Positions 48,003-61,019 of a stretch of 64,000 bases of DNA are shown here, in pieces. The position numbers and the translations under genes were made by a program. The notes under the pieces were generated by a model. It was not told where the DNA came from. It worked only from the letters and a program-made list of their open reading frames with translations, and made no database searches. Source of the stretch: Poecilobothrus nobilitatus. Lineage: Eukaryota > Arthropoda > Insecta > Diptera > Dolichopodidae. Each line of letters starts with the position of its first letter. Positions within the stretch are counted from its first letter, which is position 1. The stretch lies in contig OX352774.1 in assembly GCA_947095535.1 (NCBI GenBank), forward strand, positions 208,866,965 through 208,930,964, written 5' to 3'.

Positions 48003-48199
48003 GAATGGGGTAAATTACAGCAAGCACATGTTTTATCAAATGTTCAACAAGCATTTGATATGTCAGGTGCTGATGATCCAGAAGGTGTTGATGGATTATT
48101 TAATACAGGGGAAATTATGTCACCAACAGGTCATACTGATGCTCAAACTCTTGCAATGATGTTGCAAGAACAATTAGATGCTATAAATAATGAGATTAG
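48003..48199 (+). CDS. Liprin-alpha: Liprin-alpha exon j (residues 485-549 plus 2 bases)
   Basis: This exon has 65 codons and two bases. It starts EWGKLQQAHVLSNVQQAFDM and contains an acidic loop SGADDPEGVDGLFNTGEIMS. It ends in the family signature PTGHTDAQTLAMMLQEQLDA, INNEIR. The human relatives have SPSGHSDAQTLAMMLQEQLD at the same place. The acceptor is AAACGTACAG and the donor is ATTAG|GTACAT, splitting the Arg codon shared with the next exon. Confidence 0.97.
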
Positions 48200-48358
48200 G
48201 TACATTTAATATAAAAGAAAAAAAATTTTTTAGCCGTAATATATGCAATATTATCTAAAAAATTAATTTTTAAAGTAAATTTGAAATTTTTTTTGTAGGA
48301 AAATCATCTTAAAATTTTATTCTAACAACCTTGTTTTTTATTTAATTTTTTTTTTAAG

Positions 48359-48542
48359 GTTAATACAAGAAGAAAAACAATCAACAGAAGCACGTGCTGA
48401 AGAATTAGAATCAAGAGTTGGTAGTTTAGAGCATATGAATTTATTAGCACGTGGTAGATCAATGGATCGTCAAAGTCCCGAATTGAGTGGGCGCAGTACA
48501 CCAAATAGTCCGAATAGAGATTATTTACATAAATATCATACG
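48359..48542 (+). CDS. Liprin-alpha: Liprin-alpha exon k (residues 550-611)
   Basis: The split Arg codon is completed here, then LIQEEKQSTEARAEELESRV, GSLEHMNLLARGRSMDRQSP and ELSGRSTPNSPNRDYLHKYH, T. LIQEEK.STE.RAEE.E.RV is a family hallmark closing the coiled-coil region. The rest is Ser/Pro-rich linker. The acceptor is a T tract plus TTTAAG and the donor is ACG|GTATGT. The preceding intron is 159 bp. Confidence 0.96.
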
Positions 48543-49264
48543 GTATGTTTAAAAATTAAAATTTTCTTTAAATATATCTTTAATAATATGGTTATTTTCT
48601 TTTAAATCATTATTAAAATTAATTTCAATTAAAATTTTCAAAATTTTTTGATGAAATTCTTTTTACATAAAATAAAAAAGATTGTATAGAAAAATTTTTT
48701 TAGACAAAAATGAATTAATTTTTTTTTGTGTTTAGGTTTTTATTGAATTAAAAAAAGTTTACTTTCAATTTATTGTTTAATAATTGTTCAGTTTTATAAC
48801 ATTGGTGCATTGTGAATTATTAAAATTAAAATCAATTTTAATACAATTTTATGTATATCAAATGAAAAATTTATTTGAATTTGTTGTACGCGCAATCAAA
48901 ATGGTTTATATAATTTTTAAAAATTTTCAAAATTTTAAACCGCGAGTATTTCTTAAAAATTCAAATAAATTTTCATATTCGTTCTGTTCCATTTTTTTTT
49001 TTTTTGTGATTTAAACTTTATTTTCTTTTTTTATATTTTGTTTTTGTTGTGTTTTTCTTTAAAAATTATCTATAACTCAATTAAAAATCATCAATTTCAG
49101 AAAAAAAACTTAATTTTTGTTTTAAAATTCCCATAATTTTTTATACAAAAAAAAAAAAAAAAAAAAAAAACAATTTTCTTCTCAATCATAACAAACAAAA
49201 CTAAAAACAAAATTAATATATTAAAAAAAAAAAAAACAAACAAACAACTAAAAAACATTTTCAG
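48543..49264 (+). other. 722-bp Liprin-alpha intron
   Basis: It has a GTATGT donor and an ACATTTTCAG acceptor. It contains long A tracts at about 49147-49171 and 49222-49234 just before the exon. I see no gene or mobile element. Confidence 0.8.
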
Positions 49265-49354
49265 GCCCCAGCTTCAATGTCACCAGCTCATCTTCATCAA
49301 TATGCGGCCTCTTTAAGTCCAGGCCAATTATCTGAATCTCTTCCTTCGAGTCAG
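49265..49354 (+). CDS. Liprin-alpha: Liprin-alpha exon l (residues 612-641)
   Basis: This exon has 30 codons in phase 0 on both sides, reading APASMSPAHLHQYAASLSPG and QLSESLPSSQ. It is a Ser/Pro/Ala-rich linker segment without strong conservation. It is called on frame, borders (TTTTCAG, CAG|GTACTA), non-AT-biased composition and position between two clear liprin exons. Being phase-symmetric it could be an alternative cassette (inference). Confidence 0.85.
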
Positions 49355-50051
49355 GTACTAAATATATAATTATGAAAATGCTTTTTATATATTTATTACC
49401 AAAAAATTATTATAAATAAAATTTTAATTATAATTTTTTTTTTTTTTTTTAAATAATTCCAATTATTGCATAAAAATATCGCTTAATCTATATGAAAAGA
49501 AAAAAAAAATTATATATATAAATATTTTTTTTTATAACCAAAATGCACTCCACTCCAAAACAAAAATCAACACAAAACATTTCATAAGTATATAAAGAAC
49601 ACACTTTCCTGATCAAATCACTATCACAAAAATGTGTACTTTATTTTTTTTTTTTATTTCGTTTTTTTCCAAAATGAAAAATTGTTTTTTAATAAAAAAA
49701 AAAACTCTAGTAAAATGATATTTTTTCCAATTTATAAATATATACATATATATAGATACACGTACAAACACACAATAAGTAAAAATACATTATTTTTACA
49801 AGAACAAAAAACTAAAAAAAAAATATTTCTATTTTTAACTGGAATGCTTGCCCAAAAATTGCTTATGCATATGCATGTTAATGATCCAAAAGTTTTCTTA
49901 AAAAAGTTTCTTAAAATCATTTCATATTTTTAAAATCTTTCAGATATTTAAAAATTTTTGTTTTATTTTTTTGGTATAAAAAATAAAATTATGATACCCT
50001 AAATTTTTGATAGAAACCTTGTTTTTTTTTTCTTTATTAATAATCATAATA

Positions 50052-50105
50052 TCCTTAAGTATCCTTAAGTAATAAAGATTAGGATATAAGTATCCTTAAG
50101 TAATA
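50052..50105. repeat. Short cluster of TATCCTTAAGTAAT repeats
   Basis: ATATCCTTAAGT, ATCCTTAAGTAATAAAG and AGTATCCTTAAGTAATAT occur within about 54 bp, followed by another ATCCTTAAGG near 50120. CTTAAG is itself a palindrome. No function is evident. Confidence 0.5.
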
Positions 50106-52744
50106 TCGAAAAAAAAACAATCCTTAAGGAGAACGAAAAATGCCACATTTATTTTTTTTTTTTAAATTCATGATGGAATTGTTTTATAAATGTTAAAATG
50201 AAAAATGGTTAAATTAATAACCTCCTCGCTTTCAAACTTGTACACATAAACAGACCTAAAAAAATAAATTGTATTGTTGTTTACTATAACCTATAATTTA
50301 GTTATTTAAAAGTTTCTTCAAAAGTAATCGTTTAAAATCCTTACATAATAAATAATAGACCGTGTGTCTAGCAATGGATCAAAAATACGAAAACAGTTTA
50401 TAAAAGGTACTAAAAATTTTCAAGGAAGTTTATTTACTAAAATAACTATTAATAAGTAACCGGAATAACGGTAAATTTATAAATTCATCTATAAAATTTG
50501 ATATACCTCTACTATCTGCACTTTGCAGTATAGGTTTTTTTTTTTACTAAATCTATGAAATTTTCACAAAACCAAATATTATTTGAAAAATTTCTTTAAA
50601 AGTTAAAAGCACTATAAGTTAATAAACAATAATATGTTAAAAAGGGCAATAAACATCTTTAAAAATCAAAATACTGAAATTGGTTTTTAGATTTTGCAGA
50701 TATGATTATAAAAAAAAAAAAACTAATTACACTCCATTTTTTAGTCTATAGTTTTAATTCTAATTCCGGTATATTTTCCCGAAGTTTTTCTGTAATTTCC
50801 AGTTTTTTTTTTTTTAACAAAATAACTTTTACTTTTAATTTTCACTTAAATACAATATTTTGCAAAATCTCAATATTTATTTATGTCATTATCTCTTTTG
50901 CATATATCACTTCACTTACCACTTCATATATGACTTTCAAAATAGGATAAATTCACTAAACCTTTGAAAATACAAAAAAAGAAACCTTACATAGAAAACA
51001 TAAACTAAGATATAGACCCCCTTTTATTCGATTACAGAATTTTTTTTTCTTTTATGTTTGTTTTCACCTCTTTTACTACCTGTTGCCATATATATGTCAA
51101 ACATTTTTTTTGCCGAACATATTCTATATTTTTTTTAAATATTTAAAAAATTTTCATATGAGGAACAAAAACAATATATATTTATAATGTGCTTTCTTTA
51201 AATGTTTTTATTCAATGTTTTTCTTACACATACTTATACTTATATACGTTTTTGTTTTTTATCATCCTTATCTCTCCGATTTATTTTATTTTTTTGGTTT
51301 TTACATTTTTTCATATTTATTTTCTTCTTTTCCAATTGATTTCCTTTAATACTACTTTATTACATACACTTACATTACTTTCTATATATACATATATATA
51401 TAGAAATTTTAAGAGGAAAAAATAATTTCGATTCACTTTATTATCATTTTTTTTTTTTTTTTTTATAACCAAAATGAATTTTCATTTCATTTTTCATTAT
51501 TTAAATATTTTCAAAAAAAAAAATTTGCATGTCTCAATTAAAGTAATTTTTCAATACATATCAAAATTTAACCGCCATTAATATAAAACAAATGTTTTCC
51601 CACCTTATTGCATATTTGCAAAATCAATACAACATCAAAATCATCATATAATAAAAAAAAAATTAAATAAATGTAAATAAAAAAAATATTTAATCGAATC
51701 GAAATCATCATTCATTCATTCAACATTCAACATACATCATTCAAACATAATTTAACCCAGTTGTTTTTTTTTTTTTTTTTTTTTTTAAAGAAGACAACAT
51801 TTCTTTTACACTTCATTATTGTTATTTGCTACTTTTTTTATGGTTGTTTTTTCAAAGTAGAATATTTAAAAATAATAAACTTTAAAATTAAATTTTATAT
51901 ACATATTTTTTATATTTTTTTATATATAATAAGTATAACATCTTTTTTCTATTCATTATATATAATATGTACATAACATATAAAAAAAAAAAAAATGGTA
52001 TTTATTGAAAGTAATTTGATCTCCTTTATATAAATGTTAATTTCAATTCAATGAGAAATTTTCAATATTCTATAATTGAATTTTTTTTTTTTTATAGTGA
52101 TATATGGTAACTCTAGCAATTCATTTTAATGGAATATTATGATAAAATATTATATACAATATGTTTAAAAAAACAAAATTTTATTTAAATAATTTTCTTT
52201 ACATAAACACAATAACAATTGTATGTATATGTATGTTATTTGAATTTTTGCATTATTTTTGTTATGAATCCTTAAACATCCTTAAATAAATATAAAAGAA
52301 TTTTTGATATTTACAATTCTTATATTTTGTGTATTGATTTTGTATATTTATTTATTCATTTTTGTTTTTTTTTTTTTTTTGTATTTAATTTTTAAATGCA
52401 TTTTTATAAAAGAAAAATGATAAAACGAGATAAAATGATACGATAAAAATGAATTATGACATATTTAAAATGAAAATAAAGAAAAAGAATATAATGAAAT
52501 TAGACGAATTAGATTTCATTTTGAAACATTATATTTCATAAAACAAAAAAAAAAATAAAATTTTTTTCTATATACTTAGATTTCAAAAATATGAAATTTT
52601 ATCACAAAGTTAATTACATTTGTCACTAAAGCACTAAACTATGATGGAATATCATAAAATTTAGTTATAGTAAAAAAAATTAAAATTGAAAGTAAAATAT
52701 GTGTAAATAAATAAATTGTGACAGTATTTATGGAGTTTTCGAAT

Positions 52745-52930
52745 CGAACGCACTAGCACTTGACACTAGACACTTCTTTAGAAAGATGACACTTCTTTTC
52801 TTAGATGTATTATTTTTTTAGTGTGAACATCTAGTGTAATTGTAGTGTACTACAGTGAATTTAGTGCAATATGTTCAAATGGAATAAAAATATTCGAAGA
52901 TTTTTGGAATTAATTAAGTGAAATTCGAAT
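52745..52930. repeat. Dispersed CACTAGACACTTC repeat, copy 2
   Basis: This copy has CGCACTAGCACTTGACACTA, GACACTTCTTTAGAAAGATG, ACACTTCTTTTCTTAGATGT, then ACATCTAGTGTAATTGTAGT. It shares order and wording with 27765-27930 and has an internal duplication of the ACACTTCTTT part. The class is unknown. Confidence 0.45.
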
Positions 52931-53897
52931 TTGGAAATGCCCTTAGTTGCTCACAGATAGTTTATTATAAACGTTTAGCACTGGTTACGTATTTTTAATT
53001 ATAGTCCAGTAGTTTTAGTTATAGAAGTAATTTTTCACAAAAAAATATTCTTCAGTAAATACGATTTTTGTGGACCCCTTTTTTCATTTGACAATATTAT
53101 AGACATATCCTTACTAAATAAATGTTGCAATAAGAATCAACACAGGATACAGAATACGTATAAGAGGCTGATTTAAAGTTTAAATCATTAAACTATTTTT
53201 AAAAATTTTCAGTTACCATAATTTTTCAAAATTTTTAACAATTGCATAAAAAATATTAAAATGTATGCATTTTTTAACAATTGTACTGTAATTTGCAAAA
53301 ATAAAAACAACGATTCGATTTCAAAACAATAAGTGATATTGAAAATTCTTTGTTGGCTTATAGTTAATTTTTAAAAATATTTAATATTTTGTACATTCTT
53401 ATATATTTAAATTGGTATTTACTTACATTTCGTTCCGTACAACATTGTAACATGTTCTATATTGTGTTTTCACAACACAAGCACTTATAAATTTATTCCT
53501 TATTTTTATGATAAGATTTTCAAAGAAATAAAAAATCCTCTTTTGAAAGAAATAAATAATATTTCATTTCAGAAAAAAAAGAAGAAAAAAGCAAAAAAAA
53601 AAAAAAAGATAAATAATAAAAGTTTAAAAAGAGGGTGGAAGGTGGGATAAAAAAAATAAAATAAATCAGATTATGTATTTTCTATTTAGATATTGTTTAA
53701 ATCAAAGTCATTGATTGCAACAGAAAGTTTTTTTTTTTAAATTTGTATTTAAATTTGTGTTGAAAGAAAAATATCTAAGTACATATATATAATATGATAA
53801 AATAGGAATAGTATTATATATAAATAAAGTAAATAAATTAATAATTTTCAAAATTCATTGTATCTATTTCAATTTTTTTCATTTTATTTTCAATTTT

Positions 53898-55190
53898 TAG
53901 CACATTTCCAAAAAAAATTTGAAAAAATGTGCTTATTAGTTTCACTCTGTCCGTCCGTCTGTTTACAAAACTTCTACACCGTTAAAGATAGAGAAAAAAA
54001 ATTTTAACCATAGGTAGGTCTCATAAAAAAAATAATTTTGTGGAACAACTTTTTCATGTAGCCCTCTCCCCATTACGGAGCTACACCCCCTTAAACTTTG
54101 AAAAAGCCCTATTTTTAAATGCATATATCTTATGTTCTGCTTAAGATTTTTTCAATCTGAAAACGTCATTCAACAGGTATTTCTTTTATCTTTGTAAATT
54201 AATATCAAAATTATACAATTTTTTTAAATTTAGTATTTAAATTTACCGTTATGTGAAAACCAAATTTTGCATGATTTTTCTACTTTCATAACTCCGGCAC
54301 GCTTCTAGATAGAAGCTTGAAATTTTGAGGCAAGAAAGAACTTTTAGAATTAGTATAAGTTTGCTCAGAAAATTTTTTCGGACCACCCCCTGTTTATGAG
54401 GTATTAGGGCTTAAAAATTGAAAATTTGCTATTTTTAAACACCTGTAACTTAGGAACCTGCACACATTTTACTTCTGCAAGATGTAAAAATTAAAGCTAC
54501 AATAATATATTTTTACGTGTGTGAAAGGTTTATTTTAGTTGTAAAGGGTTCCAAAGTTGCAGCTCTTCAAAATTGTAAAAAAGCCCCATTTTCAGATGTA
54601 TATATCTCGGGCTCTGCGTAATAGTTTTGCAATCTAAAACCGGTAGAAGATCAAAAATTTTATTATCTATATAAAACAATATCAAAATTATGTAATAATT
54701 TGTAATTTACGATTTAAATTTACCGTTATGTGAAAACCACATTTTGCATGAAATTTCTTTTTTCATAACTCCGGCACCCCTTTAGATAGGAACCTGAAAT
54801 TTTGAGACAAGAAAGAACTTTTAGAATTAGTGTAAGTTTCCTCAGAAAATTTTTTGGTAACGCCTCCTCTTTAAGAGTTATTACGCCTCAAAAATTGAAA
54901 ATTTGCTATTTTTAGACACCTGTAACTTAGGCACCTGTAAAAATTTTTCTTCGGCAAGACATAAAAATTAAAGCTTCAATAATATATTTTTACGTGTGTT
55001 AACAGCTTTTCTTAGTTATATAGGATTCTGGACTTACGGCCCCTCAAAATCTCAAAAATATCCTATTTTCAAGTTTTTTCTTATTACATGAAATTTTCAA
55101 ATTTTTGTGTAAGTCACACTTCTAAACAGTTTGTATTGAGTTTTGGAAATGTGCGCTTTTAAAAACCGTTGGTTTACATTCTACCTTGTT
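53898..55190. mobile_element. DINE/Helentron-like element (family 2), two internal units
   Basis: A 14-bp inverted pair lies at 53900-53913 (GCACATTTCCAAAA) and 55141-55154. The left end also folds on itself (AGCACATTT with AAATGTGCT-like). A GTCY module (CTGTCCGTCCGTCTGTTTAC) and TTCTACACCGTTAAAGATAG follow. A 477-bp unit is repeated twice (TACCGTTATGTGAAAACC at 54244 and 54721; AAGAAAGAACTTTTAGAATT in each). The right end continues into GGTTTACATTCTACCTTGTT, shared with the copy at 31306, so the true end may be near 55190. No coding capacity. Confidence 0.75.
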
Positions 55191-56740
55191 AAATTTTGAA
55201 ATCAACTTAAACAAAAGGTATTAAAATTTGAAAAAAATTTATTAATAATAACATTTTAGGAAATTTAAAATTGCCTAAATTTAAAAATTTTAAAAATTAC
55301 TGTATAGGGTGCGAAGTGATAGAAAAATAATAAAGAGCTTTTACATTTTTGTTGATTTTAGTCAAAACTTTTTCATATAACACTTCCTTAACTAGATTGC
55401 AAAAAAAGACTTGAAAGTTGAAAGCTGTTAATAAAACAACCTATATTCCTGTTAAAATTTCTTAATCATAACATCTTCTTAAATTTAATGTTAAACTTCA
55501 AGTTGTTAAGACAAAAATAAGTAGAAAAAGGGACAGTGCGACGTACTTAAATACTCAGAAATACAAGTCAAAGCGCAAAACAATTTTTAGGGTTAATTGT
55601 TAATTTGTTAATTGATTAAAAACTGACAAGGACAACAAAAATAACTTTGATCAAATGGAAAATTAATAGAAAATAAGTAATAACTTTTTAGTATACCTAA
55701 AAAATAGTGGAATCAGGAAATAAAAGAGTATAATTATTCGCAGGACCTAGGTTCTTTTTTTCGGTTAACGACTATTTCTCTAACTAATTAATCAACTTAG
55801 TCTTCATTTAATATATTTTAAATCTTATATAGAAGAGGAATACTTTTGCAATAAAATTCACGACTTTTTTTTTTATGTAAATTCAGATACTAGTGACATT
55901 TTAAGCTAACAACTATAAGCTATTCATTTAAAATAAAATGATATTCATTATATAACTACATAATCAAAAATGATTTCTAAATTCATTTTGATAAAACATT
56001 AAAATATTTAATAACTATATATTTTCATGTTTTATCAAAAATATCTAATAATATTAAAAACAAAATTCTTGTCAAAGAAATATGAAATTAAAAATTATAG
56101 TTTTTAAGTTTTTATATTTCTTTTTTTTAATTTTTTTAATTTTTTCTTTTTTTTCTAATTCCATTTTCAAATTATTTGTATTTTTCTTTTTATTACTCTT
56201 ACCAAATCATAAAATCATAATTTCTAAAAAAATATTTTAAGCATATTTTCAATTATTCATTTTCAATATGTTTTTTTTTTTTTTGACTCCTTAATACATT
56301 GAAAATTTCTACATTTTCATTTAAATAAAAAAATTTTTATTTAAGCCAAAAAAAAAAACATATTAAGCTTTTTAAATATGTATATGTATTTCTAAAAATA
56401 TCTGTTTTAAAATTTTCTATAATTTTTATTCTTTTTTTTTTATATTTTTTTTAAATTTTCTTTATTTCTGTTTTATCTGTTTTTTAATTATATTTATTGT
56501 AATTATTTTAATTATGTAAATTATCCTGTGACATTTATACATACAAATTAAAATATATAATAGTCTCAGGATAGTCTTTCTTATTTTCAGTTCGAAATTT
56601 ATGAACTTTTAAGGACTTCAGAAATTTAAAAAAAAATATATATATATATATTTATGTGTATAATATTTGTGTGTTCTTGTCTCTTGTATTTTTCGTATAG
56701 CTTTTTTACAACTATTTTTACAAATTATTATTATATGCAC

Positions 56741-56761
56741 ACAACAACAACAACAACAACA
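56741..56761. repeat. (CAA)n microsatellite
   Basis: Seven CAA/ACA units in a row lie in the intron. Short ORFs that read it as poly-Gln or poly-Cys are artefacts. Confidence 0.85.
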
Positions 56762-57461
56762 GATAAAAATAATTAAAATAAACAGCATAAAAGTACAAAA
56801 ACCAAAAAAAAAAAAAAAAAACAAAAACACAACAAACATAATAAAAAAAAAAAAAAGAACAGACAATTAAAAAAAAACTAATTTTTTTTAGACTAATCCA
56901 AAATAAACAAAATATTCAATAATTCTTATAATATAGGTATATTTTTAATTAAATTAAATAAAATTAATTAAAAAAATAAAAAAGCACAATATTGCTTGAA
57001 ACGCCAAATTATATTACTTGTATTCATTTCATTTTATGAATTCATCTTGTATTTATAATACCCCTAAAGATATGCAAGAGTGATTAAAAAAAAATCGTTG
57101 AATTAAAATAAAATCCTTATAGGATTTTGTTAGTGATTGAAAAGTACAGTACCAAATGTATTAAACGATAGATTACGGGTTCTACCGCTGTATTAATCAT
57201 AAATTAAACTTTTAGAATAGAAAATTATTAAAAATGAATCAGGTCATTTACGTTCTTAGTGACTAAAAATTTTAATAAAATTCCTTAAATTTGCCTATAA
57301 TGTTATATATAAATTTTAATGATCTCGAATCATCATGATCATTGATATTTTGGAAAATTTTGCAATTGATTGATCATTTGGTCACACAAAATTATTATTT
57401 TTTTTTTAAATTTCGTTTAAATTTGAGCGGATTGTAAGCGGATCATTTACTAAGTGCCTAT

Positions 57462-58042
57462 CATGTTTATTACAATTGTCAAAATTTTTGCAATATACGA
57501 TATTTAGCAATAAAAATTCTCTATATCTATTACGTTTGTCATTACTTATCGTTTAACGTATTTAAAAAGAAAGCTTTAGCGTTTATCAAAAAAGTTTTTA
57601 AGTTTGTATGAGTTTTTTAAAATTTACTATTACAGATGTCAAAAGGTATCGTTTTCTTTCTGTTTTTTTATCAATTAGGAATTTACTTACGATAGGTAAT
57701 GATTTAAAAATTTTTTTATTAGAAAAATGTAAGTATTTAAAAAAAAAATAAAGAAACGTCAAATTTTTTGAAAAATAAAAAAAAAACTCCGCAGATAGCA
57801 TTTTATAATTTTTTTTAAAACAAAGCTGTCTAAACCTTTCAAATAAATTTGAAATAAAATTAACTTTTGAAATTTCCAAATGTTTTTTGCATGTTATTTT
57901 ATGTCATACATAAAAAAGCTTTTTCGTTAGATTTAAGTTTATCGTATATCGTTTTGTAATACTTCGTAATACCAAGAAAAATGATAGACGATAGATTTAA
58001 ACGATATTTGATATACGATATTTGACATTTGTAATAAACATG
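57462..58042. mobile_element. 580-bp inverted-repeat element (MITE-like)
   Basis: CATGTTTATTACAATTGTCA at 57462-57481 (extending to 57483) is matched in reverse with one mismatch over 22 bp by 58021-58042. Just inside both ends lie copies of ATATACGATATTT, and ATCGTTTAA and TACGATA motifs recur. Neighbouring CTAT and TATA leave a possible TA duplication. No coding capacity; an ORF on the minus strand is simple sequence. Confidence 0.55.
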
Positions 58043-59199
58043 TATATAATTGTAAGTCATGCTAAAAAAAGAAAATTGAAAATTTGTCAAAAAAAACAAT
58101 AATCAACTGAAATAATATATTAGATATACTATATTGACTGTTGATATACTGGCATACTTTTCTAAAAAGGGTACACTTATTTAAGCTTTATTAACTAAGT
58201 TGAAATTTGAAAGTATCTAATGATATAGTGTAGTTTTGGTATGGTAATCACTTTTACAATTTTCATCATTTATTCAAATTTCTTAAAAATTTTTTAGTCG
58301 TTCGTGTCATATGTACTAAATATATTTAAAAAAATTATTGTAATACTTGTAATTTTCTTTTAAGTTTTTCTTTTGACTCGAGTTTTATTTTGACTCAAAA
58401 ATATCAAATCGTTTTGGCTGCTCTATTCTTACAGACAGAGTACAAATCGCATAAACAAATTGTTGTCATTTTACTAATTTAGGTGAATATTTTAAAGATA
58501 GAAATACAAATAAAGAAATAAAACCGTATTTGTACATTTTACGGGAGACATTCTAAAAATTTTCATTGCTCTGTCTTATATGTCTGTGTATGGTAAAAAA
58601 GTTTGCGCTGTTTGACATTAACAATTTTTAATATAAAATGTTATATTTAAAATAAATAAAATAGTTCTTTGAACTTCAGTCACTCTTGGATAAAAATTTC
58701 AACATACATATTAATTTTTTATTAAACATTATTTTATTTTTAAAGCCAATTAAAAATAAAATGCTATATTAAAAAATTATTAAACATTACTATTATATTT
58801 TAAATTTCATTTTTTGTGTACAGTTAATTTATTACTCAAAAAAAAACAAAAAAAAAATTGATGTCATTCTGTATGTTAATTATGTAATTATATAGCATGC
58901 AATAAAATTTTTTAATTTTTTTTTGTTTTTTTTTTGTTTGTTCGTTTTAAAAAAAAAAAGTTATAAAAAATTTTTTTTATAAATTTAAAATCGCCAACAT
59001 TACAAAAAATAAATTGTATCATAATTAATTATAAAAAAAAAAAAACGAAAAAAAAATTTGCTATTATTATTCATTTTAATTTATTTTTTATCATATACTA
59101 ATTTATTATATGTATTTCTTTCTCTTTTTCTCTTATATGGTAATTATATGCATTATGCATATTAAAAAAAAACAAAAAACAAAAAAAAAAAAATTTCAG

Positions 59200-59372
59200 C
59201 TTAATTTACCAGCATTATCAGCTGATGTTTCTAGAGATGAATTACATGGTATGACATTAGGACCTGGTGGTGATTCTAGTTCTGGTGGTGCAGCATCACC
59301 TTTAACAGCGCGTTCATTACGTTTAGAACGTGTTGCTCAAGCTTTAGCACATAGTCAAGAAGAATTAAGAAG
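59200..59372 (+). CDS. Liprin-alpha: Liprin-alpha exon m (residues 642-698 plus 2 bases)
   Basis: This exon has 57 codons plus two bases, reading LNLPALSADVSRDELHGMTL, GPGGDSSSGGAASPLTARSL, RLERVAQALAHSQEELR. The Gly/Ser-rich part is a linker; RLERVAQALAHSQEEL is a short helical motif that I regard as typical of arthropod liprin-alpha. The acceptor AAATTTCAG follows a long A-rich stretch and the donor is AAGAAG|GTATGT. GC content is clearly above its surroundings. Confidence 0.93.
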
Positions 59373-61019
59373 GTATGTTATAATTTTTATGTGTATATGT
59401 ATACATATAAATATACATATTATTATTATTTTTCTTTGAGTTTAAAAATAAAATGATTGAAAATATAAATTAATATTAATATAACTTAAAAAAATATCAC
59501 AAAATTTTTCAAAATGACACTTTAAAAATTATAATACTATGAACTTATAATGGCTATATTCTTTTCGATTATATGCGGTTACGATAGAACGTTTTGTCAA
59601 ATAAACAATTAGATAATTTTAAAAAACTTTATAAAAGAAAAAAAAAACAAATGAGTCAAAGGATAAATTTTAAAAATTTATTTTAATCTCTTAAAAATTT
59701 ATTTTAATATTATAACTTGTTAAAAGATAATTTGATAAAGATAATTTTTGAATAAGCTATTTTTAGTTGTCTTGATCTGCAAAATTGACAGGATTAAATA
59801 TTTTAAGGTCATATTTTTTTGGAAAATTTTGTCAAAGTTAAGTTTTATTAACGAACTTTGTTTTTCAACCACCAATAAAAAAAAACAAATTTTAAAGAAT
59901 TAAACACAATTCGGAACCATCGACGAAAAATGCCCGATTAAAAAATTAAAACATATGTATTGTTATGTATTTTGTCACAATTGAGACGATCTCCTTCCAA
60001 CCAAAAATGCGTCGTTGTCGATATTTGGATGTTTTTTTATTTTTATCGCTGATGGTCGAGTTTGACATTGATCTGATAGCAACAAACATTAAAAACATCA
60101 TAATCAGTTTCAATTCAAATTTCTTTTTATTTAATAAAATCATTTTTTATTTTCTGATGAAAATGAAGTTTTTAAAATTCGTAAAAGTTTAGACAAATCC
60201 ATTATTTAATATTTTTTAATTTAAAATTTTTTATGTGTCATTTGGCGAAAAATAGTTGATCGAAGTAAATTTTCCTGATGGTCGATAGTAGTCTGAATTG
60301 TGTTTATCCTTAATATTGTAATAAAAAATTAAACAAATTAAATTTATTTTTTGAATTAAAAAAAAAAAAAAAAAATCTATTAAAAAATTTTTTAAATGCT
60401 ATCCCATTTTCCAATATGTATTTTTATTTGTAACATTGTTTTAAATTAAAAGCTGTTAATTTTTACTTTAGTTTCATTATGCATTATTAAAATAAAAAGA
60501 AATTTAAAAAAAAAAAATTATATGCATTTAATTACATATTATTATCTTTAAAATTAAATTTATTCATTAAAAAAATACATAATAATATATAAAATATAAT
60601 ATACATTATAGTTTAAAAGTTATAAAAACGTTCTTAAAGATATACATACATATTTATTTATACTATATATAATATTTTGTAAAAAAAAAAACTTTAGTTT
60701 GCTTGAACATTTTGAACATTAAAAAATCTTTAATTAATAATTATTTAAATTTAAATAATTTAATTATTAAAACAAAAAAACTATCGCTAATAACAATATT
60801 TTTGCATATAATGTAAATTTAATTTAATTTAATTTTATATAAAAATATCATTAAATACGCTTTTAATTAACTAATTTTCATAATAACAAATTGCATATTT
60901 TTGTTTTTTTTTTTTTTTTTTTTTTTTTTAATAACTTAAAATAATTGCATAAAAAATTTTTTAAATACTAAAAACAAAAACAAATCATTCGTAAATTATT
61001 GTATATTTAATCATCACAG
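59373..61019 (+). other. 1.65-kb Liprin-alpha intron, nothing recognised
   Basis: It has a GTATGT donor and an AATCATCACAG acceptor. It is AT-rich with a T run at about 60908-60930 and A runs. The ORFs at 59946-60192 on either strand overlap each other and show no family resemblance. I see no repeat family member. Confidence 0.7.

Larger units (their letters stand above)
49355..59199 (+). other. 9.8-kb Liprin-alpha intron with repeats
   Basis: It holds a short CCTTAAG tandem cluster (50052-50105), a second copy of the CACTAGACACTTC repeat (52745-52930), a large family 2 DINE-like element (53898-55190), a CAA run (56741-56761) and an inverted-repeat element (57462-58042). The remaining intervals (50110-52740, 55200-56740, 58050-59199) show only AT-rich simple sequence. 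I found no further exon, though a short alternative exon could hide here. Confidence 0.75.

Noticed and set aside
48299..48358. Upstream alternative acceptor (TTTTGTAG) that would add 20 in-frame codons before exon k
   Set aside because: It would insert a hydrophobic Phe/Leu stretch into INNEIR-LIQEEK, which is contiguous across the family; the in-frame opening is likely chance.
56618..56870. Opposed ORFs around the CAA microsatellite
   Set aside because: They translate homopolymers and the CAA run (poly-Gln, poly-Cys, poly-Phe) and have no independent support.
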